Part shown: piece after piece, positions 53,965 to 63,259 of the stretch
Numbering within the stretch: position 1 is the stretch's first letter
Layout of the letters: each line of letters begins with the position of its first letter
Origin: Selenomonadaceae bacterium
Lineage (GTDB): Bacteria; Bacillota; Negativicutes; Selenomonadales; Selenomonadaceae
Direction of reading: 5' to 3'
Assembly (NCBI GenBank): GCA_017554235.1
Contig: JAFZIV010000035.1
Location: 18,403-82,402 of the forward strand
Length of the DNA stretch: 64,000 nucleotides
The notes under the pieces: generated by a model
Seen by the model: the letters and a program-made list of their open reading frames with translations, nothing else
The model's database searches: none
What the model was told of the DNA's origin: nothing
Made by a program: the position numbers and the translations under genes

Positions 53965-55203
53965 ATGTCAAAAAATATTGCAGTTGCCGGAATCGGTTAC
54001 GTCGGTTTATCTTTGGCTACTCTCCTTTCTCAAAAAAATCACGTTATTGCTGTCGATATTTCGGAAGAAAAAGTTGCAAAAATTAATAATCGTCAATCGC
54101 CTATCGTTGATGAGTACATTGAAAAATATTTTGCTGAAAAAAATTTAGATTTATCGGCGACTACTGACGCAATTTCTGCTTATAAGGACGCAGATTTTGT
54201 AATAGTTTCAGTTCCGACAAATTATGATAATAAAATAAATTTTTTTGATACTTCTGCGGTACAAAATGTTATCGAATTAGTTTTAAAAGTAAATTCGCAC
54301 GCCAACATTGTAATAAAAAGCACAATTCCCGTTGGATTTACAAAGTCTATTTGCGAAAAATTTTCTACAAACAGAATTATGTACAGTCCAGAATTTTTAC
54401 GAGAATCAAAAGCTTTGTACGATAATTTGTATCCTTCGCGAATAATAATCGGAACTGATTTGAATGACGAAGTTAGAAAAAATTTTGCGCAAGAATTTGT
54501 AGAAATGCTTTACGAAAATTCTTTGAAAAAAAATGTAGAAAAATTGGTTATTGGAATGACTGAAGCTGAAGCGGTAAAACTTTTTTCAAATACTTATCTT
54601 GCGTTGAGGATAGCATATTTCAACGAATTGGACACTTACGCGGAAATTAAGGGATTGGACACGAAAAGTATTATAAAAGGAGTTTCACTCGATCCGCGAA
54701 TTGGCGATTATTATAACAATCCTTCGTTTGGTTATGGCGGATATTGTTTGCCGAAAGATACGAAACAATTACTTGCGAATTATAATGACGTGCCGGAAAA
54801 TATTATTGAAGCGATAGTGAACAGCAATCGGACGCGGAAAGATTTTATTTCTGAAAGAGTATTGGAAATTTCCGGCGCGTATATTGGCAGTGAAAATTAT
54901 TCTCCTGAACGCGAACACGAAGTTATAATTGGAGTTTATCGGCTTACGATGAAAAGTGGCAGTGATAATTTCCGTCATTCGTCGATACAAGGGATTATGA
55001 AACGAATTAAGGCAAAAGGCGCGAAAGTGATAGTATATGAGCCTTTATTGCCTGATAAAAGCACATTTTTTGGCAGTCGCGTAGTAAATGATTTAGAAGA
55101 ATTTAAGCGATTAAGCAAATGTATTATTACAAATCGTTATGATAAAGTGTTAGATGATGTAGCAGAAAAAGTTTATACACGCGATTTATTTTCGAGTGAT
55201 TGA
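53965..55203 (+). CDS. UDP-glucose/GDP-mannose-type nucleotide-sugar dehydrogenase
   Basis: 412 residues. NAD site [17 protein letters not shown], then [19 protein letters not shown] and SPEFLRES, and the catalytic Cys in [14 protein letters not shown]. The C-terminal domain ([20 protein letters not shown]) binds the UDP-sugar. Enzymes of this kind oxidise UDP-glucose to UDP-glucuronate for capsule; UDP-GlcNAc or UDP-galactose variants cannot be excluded. Monocistronic with promoter and terminator. No capsule genes are adjacent, unlike most ugd loci. Confidence 0.9.
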   Translation: MSKNIAVAGIGYVGLSLATLLSQKNHVIAVDISEEKVAKINNRQSPIVDEYIEKYFAEKNLDLSATTDAISAYKDADFVIVSVPTNYDNKINFFDTSAVQNVIELVLKVNSHANIVIKSTIPVGFTKSICEKFSTNRIMYSPEFLRESKALYDNLYPSRIIIGTDLNDEVRKNFAQEFVEMLYENSLKKNVEKLVIGMTEAEAVKLFSNTYLALRIAYFNELDTYAEIKGLDTKSIIKGVSLDPRIGDYYNNPSFGYGGYCLPKDTKQLLANYNDVPENIIEAIVNSNRTRKDFISERVLEISGAYIGSENYSPEREHEVIIGVYRLTMKSGSDNFRHSSIQGIMKRIKAKGAKVIVYEPLLPDKSTFFGSRVVNDLEEFKRLSKCIITNRYDKVLDDVAEKVYTRDLFSSD

Positions 55204-55273
55204 GTTGAATTTTTGTAAAGAAAAAATTAGGAGCAAATAATTATTGTAAAGAAAAAATTCAGTTAAAAAAAAA

Positions 55274-55305
55274 ATTACCCTCCGTAATTGGAGGGCTTTT
55301 TTATT
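55274..55305 (+). terminator. Terminator after the nucleotide-sugar dehydrogenase
   Basis: Perfect CCCTCC-GTAATT-GGAGGG stem-loop followed by CTTTTTTATT. The A-rich 5-prime side suggests it also works for the convergent argB. Confidence 0.85.
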
Positions 55306-55329
55306 GGAAAGATAAAAATTTTTAAAGAC

Positions 55330-56466
55330 TTACAAAACCTGCGTCCCGATACCTTCAGCGGTAAATAATTCTAAAATGATTGAGTGAGGAAGGCGACCGT
55401 CGATAATGTGAGCTTTATTTGCGCCGTTAGAAATTGCACGCAGGCAAGCTTCAACTTTAGGAATCATACCGCCTGAAATAATTCCATTTTTAATAAATTC
55501 GCGAGCGTCATCAGCTTTCAGCGTCGAAATAAAAGATTGTTTGTCATCAAAATTTTTATAAACGCCGTCAGTATCAGTCAACAGCAAAAGTTTTTCGGCT
55601 TTAAGAGCACCGGCAATATCAGCGGCAACATAATCAGCATTAATATTATAACTTTCGCCGTCTTCTCCGACACCAATCGGCGCAATAACCGGGACATAAT
55701 CTTTTGAAATTAAATCTTCAAGAATATGAGTATCAACTTTTTTAGTTTTTCCGACGTAACCAATATCAACTTTAGATTTTTGCCCGTCTTCGTAAACTGT
55801 AGCTAATTTTTTTTGCGCTTGAATTAATCCTGCATCTTTACCGCTTAAACCGACGGCACGAAGTCCGCGACGATTTAAAAGCATAACAATTTCTGAATTA
55901 ACTTTTCCGTCAAGAACCATTTCGGCAATCTCAACAGTTTCTTCATCAGTTACGCGCAAACCGCTGACGAATGAACTTTCTTTTCCAACTTTTTTAAGAA
56001 AATGTGTAATTTCGGGTCCGCCGCCGTGAACAATTACAACTTTAATTCCAACAAATTTCATCAGCGCAACGTCTTGCATAACTTTTTCTTTAAGTTCATC
56101 ATTAACCATTGCGTTGCCGCCGTATTTTATTACGATAGTTTTTCCGTAAAATTCTTGAATATAAGGAAGAGCCTCAATTAAAACATCAGCTTTAGCGGAC
56201 GCGGGAAAATTTTTAAGCGGCGTCTCAACTTCATCAACTTCATCAAAACTTGCGGACATTTTAATAAATTCTTCGGCAATTTCTTCTTCAGACATATCGG
56301 GCTTGAGAGCGACTTTGCCGATAAGTTCAAGCGTCATTTTTTGAATAAAATCTTCATCAACCTGCGCGTCATCAACTAAATTTTCGGCGGAAACTTTTTC
56401 TTTTGACGTGAGATTCTTTATTATGAGATCCGCCAAATCTTTCGTCAATTTTTCTTCATTAATCAT
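55330..56466 (-). CDS. argB: Acetylglutamate kinase with an N-terminal extension
   Basis: 378 residues, where typical ArgB has about 290. The kinase part begins near residue 92 (ADVLIEALPYIQ): IVIKYGGNAMV, VVIVHGGGPEI, LSGKDAGLI, NINADYVAADIAGALKA and TDTDGVYKN. It phosphorylates N-acetylglutamate in arginine synthesis. Residues 1-90 are acidic and helical (AENLVDDAQVDEDFIQKM, DMSEEEIAEEFIKM) and look like a separate regulatory or docking region. The ATG at 56466 has AAAGGAG directly upstream, so the extension is translated. secA ends 18 bases before it. Confidence 0.92.
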   Translation of the reverse strand: MINEEKLTKDLADLIIKNLTSKEKVSAENLVDDAQVDEDFIQKMTLELIGKVALKPDMSEEEIAEEFIKMSASFDEVDEVETPLKNFPASAKADVLIEALPYIQEFYGKTIVIKYGGNAMVNDELKEKVMQDVALMKFVGIKVVIVHGGGPEITHFLKKVGKESSFVSGLRVTDEETVEIAEMVLDGKVNSEIVMLLNRRGLRAVGLSGKDAGLIQAQKKLATVYEDGQKSKVDIGYVGKTKKVDTHILEDLISKDYVPVIAPIGVGEDGESYNINADYVAADIAGALKAEKLLLLTDTDGVYKNFDDKQSFISTLKADDAREFIKNGIISGGMIPKVEACLRAISNGANKAHIIDGRLPHSIILELFTAEGIGTQVL

Positions 56467-56484
56467 AAAAAATTTCTCCTTTCA

Positions 56485-59016
56485 CTATTTACGTCTGCCG
56501 CAACAATTTTTATATTTTTTACCTGAACCGCAAGGGCAGGGATCGTTACGTCCAATTTTTTTACCGTCAGCAGTTTTAGGCGTTTTCTTAGTTTCTGCAG
56601 GAGAACTTTCATCGCCATGAGACGCCTGCGCGGTTTGCAAACGATCTTGAAGTTGCTCCTCTTCGCGTTGGACAACGGACACGTGATACATTGTTGCCGC
56701 AATTTGATCTTGTATCGACGCTTCCATTTCCTCAAACATTGACAAAGCTTCAATTTTGTATTCGACAAGCGGGTTACGTTGCCCGTAAGCACGCAAATTA
56801 ATTCCTTCGCGCAACATATCCATATGGTCAAGATGTTCCATCCATTTATTATCGACAATGCGCAACATTATAACTTTTTCCAATTCGCGCATAACCAACT
56901 CGCCGTACATTTCTTCACGGTCATGATAATTTTCTGCGGCAACTTTTTCAAGAAATTCTTTCAATTCATCGCGGCTAAGATTTTCTAATTCTTCCTTATC
57001 CAAATCGCCTTCGACCGCGTAAATTTTTTCGGCGTCCTTAATCAATTCGTCAAGTTGCCATTCTTCGGGATAAAGTTTTTCATTGGCATATTGATTAAGT
57101 TCCTGCTTGATAATGTGATTTACCATTCCCATAATATTTTCGCGCAGGTTGACGCCGTTTAAAATCTTTTTACGTTCGCCGTAAATAATTTCGCGTTGCT
57201 GATTCATAACGTCATCATATTCTAAAACGTGCTTACGAATATCGAAGTTACGCGCCTCAACTTTCTTCTGCGCGTGTTCAATCGACTTTGTGATAAGCGT
57301 ATGTTCGATAGGTTCATCTTCCTCCATACCGAGCCTGTCCATAATTTTTGCAACGTTATCTGACGCGAACAGCCGCATTAAATCATCTTCCAATGAAAGG
57401 TAAAATCTTGATTCGCCGGGATCTCCTTGACGCCCTGAACGTCCGCGCAGCTGATTATCAATGCGCCGTGATTCGTGCCGCTCCGTGCCGATAATGAAAA
57501 GCCCGCCCAATTCTGGTACGCCGTCACCAAGTTTAATATCAGTGCCGCGTCCTGCCATATTAGTTGCAATGGTAACCGCGCCGTATTGTCCCGCATTGGC
57601 AACAATTTCCGCTTCTTTTTCATGGAATTTTGCATTAAGGACATTATGAGGAATGCCGCGCTTTTTCAAAATTACGCTAAGTTCTTCTGACTGCGTGATT
57701 GACGTTGTACCGATTAAGACGGGCTGTCCCTTCGCGTGAATTTTTTCTACGGCGTCACCAACTGCCTTATACTTAGCGCGTTTATTTTTATAAATTACGT
57801 CGGGGTGGTCAATGCGGATAACAGTTTTATTTGTCGGCACAACTATGACGGGCAATTTGTAAATTTTTAAAAATTCATCTTCCTCCGTCTTAGCCGTACC
57901 AGTCATACCCGCAAGCTTGTCATACATACGGAAATAATTTTGGAAAGTTATCGTTGCAAGCGTTTGAGATTCGCGCTGAATTTTAACGCCTTCTTTAGCC
58001 TCAATCGCTTGGTGCAAGCCGTCAGAATATCGACGCCCCGTCATAAGACGCCCAGTAAATTCATCAACAATAATAATTTCGTTATCGCGAACAACATAAT
58101 CACGATCTCGAATCATCAACGCTTTAGCTCTCAATGCCGCGTTAAAGCAGTGGGACAACTCAATATTTTCAGGCGCGTAAAGATTTTGAATGCCTAAACG
58201 CTTTTCAATCTTCGGTATAACGTCATCATTTGGCGCAACAGTTTTTTGTTTTTCGTCAACGGTATAATCGACGCCTTCTTTTAAAATTTCAACAGCCTTA
58301 GCCATAACCGCGTACATTTCGGTAGACTTCGCGCCCGGTCCGGAAATAATTAACGGCGTGCGTGCCTCGTCAATCAAAATGGAGTCAACCTCGTCAACAA
58401 TCGCGTAATGCAACGGACGCTGTACCATTTGCTCTTTGTGGATAACCATATTGTCGCGCAGGTAGTCAAAACCAAATTCATTATTTGTGCCAAAAGTTAC
58501 GTCACAACTGTAAGCAAATTTTCTTTCGGGAAAATCCATATCGTGAAGAATCAATCCGACACTTAAGCCTAAAAATTCGTAAAGGTGTCCCATCCATTCA
58601 CTGTCACGCTTGGCAAGGTAATCATTGACTGTAACCATATGAACGCCCTTGCCTTCCAGCGCGTTGAGATAAACAGGCAAAGTTGCAACCAAAGTTTTAC
58701 CTTCACCTGTTTTCATTTCGGCGATTTTACCTTCGTGCAAACACATTCCGCCAATCAGCTGTACGTCAAAATGTCGCATGCCTAAAACTCTTCGCGAACC
58801 TTCACGCGTCACGGCAAAAGCTTCAGGCAAAATATTATCAAGCGTTTCACCGTTTTTAAGGCGGTCACGGAAAATTTCTGTATAAGTTGACAATTTAGCG
58901 TCCGTAAGACTTTGCATAGTAGGTTCAAGCGCGTTGATTTTGTCAACAACTTTTTGCATACGTTTAATTTCTTTTTCGTTACTGTCGCCGAATAATTTTT
59001 TTAAAAATCCAAACAA
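56485..59016 (-). CDS. secA: Preprotein translocase ATPase SecA
   Basis: 843 residues. The start is [20 protein letters not shown]; Walker A is MKTGEGKT, then [42 protein letters not shown] and [11 protein letters not shown]. The C-terminal zinc tail [16 protein letters not shown] binds SecB or ribosomes. It drives export through SecYEG. The TTG at 59016, nine bases from TAGGAG, gives the family N-terminus; the TTG at 59025 abuts the site. Upstream of argB on the same strand with an 18-base gap, an unusual pair. Confidence 0.97.
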   Translation of the reverse strand: MFGFLKKLFGDSNEKEIKRMQKVVDKINALEPTMQSLTDAKLSTYTEIFRDRLKNGETLDNILPEAFAVTREGSRRVLGMRHFDVQLIGGMCLHEGKIAEMKTGEGKTLVATLPVYLNALEGKGVHMVTVNDYLAKRDSEWMGHLYEFLGLSVGLILHDMDFPERKFAYSCDVTFGTNNEFGFDYLRDNMVIHKEQMVQRPLHYAIVDEVDSILIDEARTPLIISGPGAKSTEMYAVMAKAVEILKEGVDYTVDEKQKTVAPNDDVIPKIEKRLGIQNLYAPENIELSHCFNAALRAKALMIRDRDYVVRDNEIIIVDEFTGRLMTGRRYSDGLHQAIEAKEGVKIQRESQTLATITFQNYFRMYDKLAGMTGTAKTEEDEFLKIYKLPVIVVPTNKTVIRIDHPDVIYKNKRAKYKAVGDAVEKIHAKGQPVLIGTTSITQSEELSVILKKRGIPHNVLNAKFHEKEAEIVANAGQYGAVTIATNMAGRGTDIKLGDGVPELGGLFIIGTERHESRRIDNQLRGRSGRQGDPGESRFYLSLEDDLMRLFASDNVAKIMDRLGMEEDEPIEHTLITKSIEHAQKKVEARNFDIRKHVLEYDDVMNQQREIIYGERKKILNGVNLRENIMGMVNHIIKQELNQYANEKLYPEEWQLDELIKDAEKIYAVEGDLDKEELENLSRDELKEFLEKVAAENYHDREEMYGELVMRELEKVIMLRIVDNKWMEHLDHMDMLREGINLRAYGQRNPLVEYKIEALSMFEEMEASIQDQIAATMYHVSVVQREEEQLQDRLQTAQASHGDESSPAETKKTPKTADGKKIGRNDPCPCGSGKKYKNCCGRRK

Positions 59017-59044
59017 TATTTTCAACTCCTACTAACTTTTCATT

Positions 59045-59112
59045 CTACAAGAAGTAAAGAGTAAAAAGTTAGGAGTAAACAGTACTATTCACTATTTACT
59101 CTTCACTCTTCA
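59045..59112. repeat. AGTAAAGAGTAAAAAGTTAGG-type short repeat
   Basis: GTAAAGAGTAAAAAGTTAGG followed, inverted, by ACTATTTACTCTTCACTCTTC. It sits between secA and the GTPase gene. Similar in style to the CAGTGATCAGTG repeats. Confidence 0.55.
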
Positions 59113-60264
59113 CTAAACAAAAGGGATAATGCCTTCGTTGGCAAGCATCCACATAATTGGATCTAAAACCCTGTGCGGACGGATTCTGGCAAGCCGTTTA
59201 TTCATATCGGGAGGATTACCGAAACTCGACACGCCGAAGACACGAACATTTTTAAAATTTGCGTCAATCGTATTCAGGAAAGCAATTTCGCCTTGACGAA
59301 TCAGCCAATCTCTAATTTCTAAGTCAACCATTTCGCTATCAGCTTCGACAAATCCTTTGCTCTTAAGATGAGGACTTTCTCTATTAATCGTCGAATCAGG
59401 CGCGAATCCGTTAGGCGTATCACGTAGCGCGTCAAGTTTTGTTAAAACAACTGCTGCCCGTGATTCTATTCTTTCGCCCGGCGATATGTTACAACTTTGT
59501 TTAATGTAGTTGACTAGCGAATTTGCCATACTTACCATATTTGTCGGCGCAGATTCTTTACGCTCATGCGCGATTGACGAATATAAAATTTCTGACGGAA
59601 CTTCATTTTGGACGCTTGAAAGTATAAGCGGATCGAACATTATCAGCAACATTCGCGCTCCCGACATATAACGGCTGATTTTTGATTCAACCGGCGTATA
59701 GCCAATTTTTTCGCAATCTTCTCCTGCGCCGTCGTAAAGCGTCAATGAATACGTCGGCATTTTCTGTGCGTGCGTGGAGTTATCAAGTATCGTCCAAAAT
59801 TGCGGGCGCGGCGAAATTCCTGCAGTTGTACCCGTCAAACAATTTCGTGATTCGTAGACAAGTTTTTCGTTGATTAACGCCAATTCTGTTGTCTCGGTGT
59901 CCATTGCTTGAAGTATCCAAGGCAAGTCTGAACAGCGCAATTCATGTATTACCGTCGTGACGTAGCTTGATTTTCCGGCTCCCGCGACTCCTACCGCGCA
60001 GAAACTTAAATATTTGTCGTGAAATAAAATCTGCGCGGGCAATTTTTCTCCGCAATATCTGCATTCCACTTCGCTGGCAGTTAAGCCGCGATTTTTACAA
60101 AATCTACGTTTACAAATCGGCAATCGCTTAAAAAATCTGTCTATAAACGAAGATTTAATTTCGTGCTTGTTACCTTCTTCGTCAACGCATAAAAATTTTA
60201 AATCGCCAAATTTAATTTTCCTCAAACAATATGGACAATACGTCTCTTTCCGAGAACCAAACAT
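59113..60264 (-). CDS. Zinc-ribbon P-loop GTPase-like protein (DO-GTPase type)
   Basis: 383 residues. The N-terminal ~75 residues hold Cys pairs (Cys10-x2-Cys13, Cys51/Cys56, Cys68-x2-Cys71), probably two zinc ribbons. A P-loop follows: VGVAGAGKSSYVTTVI (Gly92-Ser100), then switch-like LTLYDGAGED and the specificity motif LTKLDAL in place of NKxD. This matches the double-GTPase (TRAFAC) family seen in bacterial conflict systems, usually beside partner genes; none is here. Function is unknown. Start ATG at 60264 behind AGGGG. Monocistronic. Confidence 0.65.
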   Translation of the reverse strand: MFGSRKETYCPYCLRKIKFGDLKFLCVDEEGNKHEIKSSFIDRFFKRLPICKRRFCKNRGLTASEVECRYCGEKLPAQILFHDKYLSFCAVGVAGAGKSSYVTTVIHELRCSDLPWILQAMDTETTELALINEKLVYESRNCLTGTTAGISPRPQFWTILDNSTHAQKMPTYSLTLYDGAGEDCEKIGYTPVESKISRYMSGARMLLIMFDPLILSSVQNEVPSEILYSSIAHERKESAPTNMVSMANSLVNYIKQSCNISPGERIESRAAVVLTKLDALRDTPNGFAPDSTINRESPHLKSKGFVEADSEMVDLEIRDWLIRQGEIAFLNTIDANFKNVRVFGVSSFGNPPDMNKRLARIRPHRVLDPIMWMLANEGIIPFV

Positions 60265-60304
60265 TTTTAACCCCTAATCTCTACGTGATTCTAAATTTCG
60301 ACAC

Positions 60305-60348
60305 AAAAAATAACGCCATAAACAAAAATTTTGTCACAGCGTTATTTT
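60305..60348. terminator. Bidirectional terminator
   Basis: AAAATAACGC is inverted as GCGTTATTTT around a ~22-base loop, with A and T runs on both sides. It lies between the two minus-strand genes and probably ends the GH32 transcript. Confidence 0.65.
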
Positions 60349-60471
60349 AAAATAAATTTGCAATTATTACCATAGCGATTAAAAATTTTTTATTTATTCT
60401 GTTCAAAAAAAATTGCGCCGACAAATTGCGACGCATAAAAATTTATGAAAGAGTTTTTATGAAAGATTTTA

Positions 60472-62010
60472 TTACACTTTTAAAGTATAGAATTTAACGG
60501 AAGGCATAACCATCTTGCCGCCTTCTTTCGGTACGAAACGAATACCCGTTGAATCTTCACGCGGATAAACGCGGGTAGACATAACCCATTCGCCGTCGTT
60601 CATGAAAACTTCAATTGAGGATTTGTCGATGTAAATTCTAAACTTCAAAATGTCAAGTTCAGGCAGATCAAATTCACGAACACCACTCTGATCGCGTCCG
60701 GCTTTATCACGATTGAGACCAAAGAATTTTCCTTCCGCATTGTAGTAGAAAACAGTTTTTTCCGTTCCGTCTTCGCTGCAACGCAATTCAAAGCTGAAAT
60801 CGCCGGTCTGTTTAAGGTCAACGTCAAAGAGCAATTCGCCTACATCGCCTTTTACGCCGTCAAGTTCAGTTGCCTTTTCAAGCGTAAGATTGTCGTAAGA
60901 CGTTTCCTTATCGCGCATTTCCAAAAATTCTTCCGGCGGTACGGTAACTACTTTGCCGTCTTCAGTCATTTTGAGTTGACGCGGAATTGTCAAAATACAG
61001 CTCCAGCCGTCCTCTTGTTCGGGGAACGGACTCTGCCACATATCAAGCCAACCGATAATAAAGTAACGACCTTGCGGGTCTTTCATCATCGTAGTTGCGT
61101 AGAAGTCAAAGCCATAGTCGAAAGTAACGAAGTTGCCATGAGTGAAGACGCCTTGATCATAATCGAGTTTGCCGACCATGTAGCCTGCTTGGTGAATATT
61201 ATGATAAAGACGACCTTGCGGCGGGACGTGTTGCGGCGAAATAATCATAACGTATTTGTCGCCGAAATGCGCAAAGCCCGGGCATTCCCACATTGTACCT
61301 TCTGAACCGTCCGGATTAGAAATGGCAACGATTGATTTATAATTCCAATCAAAGAAATTCTCCGACTCAAACAGGACTATCTGCGTACGAGAACGATCGC
61401 GGATTCTGTTACCAATGACGCAATAATATTTTCCGTTATGATCCCAAATCTTAGGATCGCGGAAGTCTATATTGGCAATAATCGGATGATCGTTCGGAAT
61501 ATCAATGACGGGATTTTTTTCATACTTCGTGAAGTTAATGCCGTCTTCAGAATAAGCAAAGCACTGACGCTCGGTAACAAGACCGCCGCCGCAACTGCCT
61601 GAAGGATTATAGCCAGAAGGATTGGCGGAAGCATTTACGCCGCCCTCACCGTTGAACCTTTGCGACGTGTACATAAGCCAGAGTTTTCCTTCAAACTCAT
61701 AGCCGCAACCGCTGAAGCAACCGTCCCAGTCGTACCACTCATGCCCTTCGGAAAATGCGCCGGGCGCAATGGCAATAGGCTGATGAGTCCAGTGGAAGAG
61801 ATCCTTACTTGTGGAGTGTCCCCAGTGCATGGGACCCCAGTTTACGGAATAGGGATGGTACTGGTAGAAAATGTGATATTCTCCCTTGTACCAGCAAAAG
61901 CCGTTGGGGTCATTCAACCAACCGTAGGGCGGCGCAGCGTGGTATTTGGGATACCACTTTGAAGTTTGAATCTTTTGCAATGCTTCGGGTGTAGGTTTAT
62001 TATCTGCCAT
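60472..62010 (-). CDS. Glycoside hydrolase family 32 (sucrose/fructan hydrolase), copy 2
   Basis: 512 residues. Nucleophile Asp34 in GWLNDPNGFCW, Asp of the RDP motif in NIDFRDPKIWD and acid/base Glu in TMWECPGF. The C-terminal beta-sandwich has IDKSSIEVFMNDGEWVMS. Compared with copy 1 it carries an extra Gly/Ser-rich loop (GGVNASANPSGYNPSGSCGG), which may alter the substrate pocket. No signal peptide. The ATG at 62010, eight bases from GGTGG, was preferred over the GTG at 62022. It is not near any sugar-transport gene. Confidence 0.92.
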   Translation of the reverse strand: MADNKPTPEALQKIQTSKWYPKYHAAPPYGWLNDPNGFCWYKGEYHIFYQYHPYSVNWGPMHWGHSTSKDLFHWTHQPIAIAPGAFSEGHEWYDWDGCFSGCGYEFEGKLWLMYTSQRFNGEGGVNASANPSGYNPSGSCGGGLVTERQCFAYSEDGINFTKYEKNPVIDIPNDHPIIANIDFRDPKIWDHNGKYYCVIGNRIRDRSRTQIVLFESENFFDWNYKSIVAISNPDGSEGTMWECPGFAHFGDKYVMIISPQHVPPQGRLYHNIHQAGYMVGKLDYDQGVFTHGNFVTFDYGFDFYATTMMKDPQGRYFIIGWLDMWQSPFPEQEDGWSCILTIPRQLKMTEDGKVVTVPPEEFLEMRDKETSYDNLTLEKATELDGVKGDVGELLFDVDLKQTGDFSFELRCSEDGTEKTVFYYNAEGKFFGLNRDKAGRDQSGVREFDLPELDILKFRIYIDKSSIEVFMNDGEWVMSTRVYPREDSTGIRFVPKEGGKMVMPSVKFYTLKV

Positions 62011-62134
62011 AAAATTACCCACCTTTCAAAAAAAATTTTCAAAATATTAATCCATATTATACCGTACAAAAAAAAAATTTCAACTAAAACTTTAAGAAAA
62101 TTTAAAAAAAGTTTTAGCTGGTTGATTCTCTATA

Positions 62135-62235
62135 GCGTGTTGGAAAAAGTTTCCTTTGCTACTTCGCGCCAAAAGAAAGTTGTTTTAAAAATAAAAAATT
62201 TTTTTCAACTTGGAATTTATCAACTGCCCTTAATC
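62135..62235. repeat. Dispersed intergenic repeat, partial copy
   Basis: CGCGCCAAAAGAAAGTTG followed by TTTTTTTCAACTTGGAATTT and ATCAACTGCCCTTA. This matches the right half of the copy at 36505-36660. Confidence 0.6.
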
Positions 62236-62564
62236 CAATCTAACAGAAAAAGATAACGGATAAATTACATCATCTTACAATGAAAAGAATTTCGAAAATA
62301 GTCGTAAATCGTTTAAACTCGATAAGAGAGCAGAATTTGTTTTTGACGCCGAATAAAAAATTTTAAAAGCGGTTGGTCATTGGGTGCAGTTGTAATTTAT
62401 GCCAATCGAAACACGCTTTTTAGAATAAATTGTACAAAGACATTGTGCAATTGCATTGAATTAGGTTTATCTTTAATAAAAACTTTCATAACGCGTATAA
62501 CATTATGAATGAGATAAGTAAAAAATTTTGAAGGTAAATTTTAATCCAATTTTAATAAATCTTA

Positions 62565-62594
62565 TTGACTAAATGGACATGAGAGGACTATAAT
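62565..62594 (+). promoter_or_regulatory. Strong promoter upstream of the candidate small RNA
   Basis: TTGACT, 18-base spacer, TATAAT: the best promoter match I found in the window. Confidence 0.7.
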
Positions 62595-62599
62595 TATTA

Positions 62600-62743
62600 A
62601 AAATCTAAATTGTTTAAATTGATGACTAACAAAATTTTTTAGAATATAGTCTAGAGATTTTTAGTAAGAGTTATTGAAAAGAAATAAAGTTCACTATAAA
62701 ACCATTAAAGTCGTTGTTGGATTGAGCGGGTTTAATGGTTTTT
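62600..62743 (+). ncRNA. Candidate small RNA, or leader of the dead RTX-like gene
   Basis: Between a good promoter and a strong terminator (62698-62743) there is no open frame of note. The ~145-base product would end in the terminator hairpin. It might instead be a leader with attenuator for the gene remnant that starts at 62782. I do not recognise the sequence. Confidence 0.4.
62698..62743 (+). terminator. Terminator with a 9-12 bp stem
   Basis: AAAACCATTAAA pairs with TTTAATGGTTTTT around a ~21-base loop, running into a T stretch. Confidence 0.75.
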
Positions 62744-62781
62744 GTAACGTTATTCTTAAAGAAATCTTAAGGCAGATTAAA

Positions 62782-63255
62782 ATGCGCAAGATAAAACTTC
62801 TTATTCAGCTGTTCGCCGGTTATAGCACTGGGGAATAACATAACGATAAGCGGCGACGATGACGCAATTTTGTATATTGGCTCTGGTACATTTTTTTAAA
62901 AACTCCAAACCTCACCCTTCTTAACTTGATTAATTTGGAAAATTCAATTATAATATTGTGGTACGGATCGTCTGATTCTGAGACGACAATACCTAATAAG
63001 CCCATTCGTCCATTGCAAGTGACGCCGAAAATGATGCGATAATTTCCAGCGATAATCACTGTCTTATTTGGGCGGCGTGGGAAGTGATAAAATTACTATA
63101 GGAGGTGATGCCACAAATGTCACTGTCAAAGGCGGCGATAGCAATGACACCTTTACTAGTACCAGCAATAATGTGTCTATTGCCGGTGACGCCGGAGATG
63201 ATTAATTAATTTCCAGCGGTAAGCCATTATCGATGGCGGAACTGGAACGATAAAA
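62782..63255 (+). pseudogene. Decayed RTX-like repeat gene
   Basis: The ATG at 62782 opens MRKIKLLIQLFAGYSTGE and stops after 18 codons. The IQLFA segment is the same as in the N-terminus of the big RTX protein. In shifted frames the following DNA reads NNITISGDDDAILYIGSGTF, then ASDAENDAIISSDNH, then YLGGVGSDKITIGGDATNV and GGDSNDTF...NNVSIAGDAGDD before another stop. Several frameshifts and stops show it is dead. Confidence 0.7.
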
Positions 63256-63259
63256 TTTC

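Larger units (their letters stand above)
62011..62781. other. Intergenic region without a protein gene
   Basis: It holds a copy of the dispersed repeat (62135-62235) and a promoter-terminator pair. No convincing open frame. Confidence 0.6.

Noticed and set aside
62820..63059. 79-codon minus-strand frame in the decayed zone
   Set aside because: It is antisense to the RTX-like remnant, with no ribosome site and no recognisable features.
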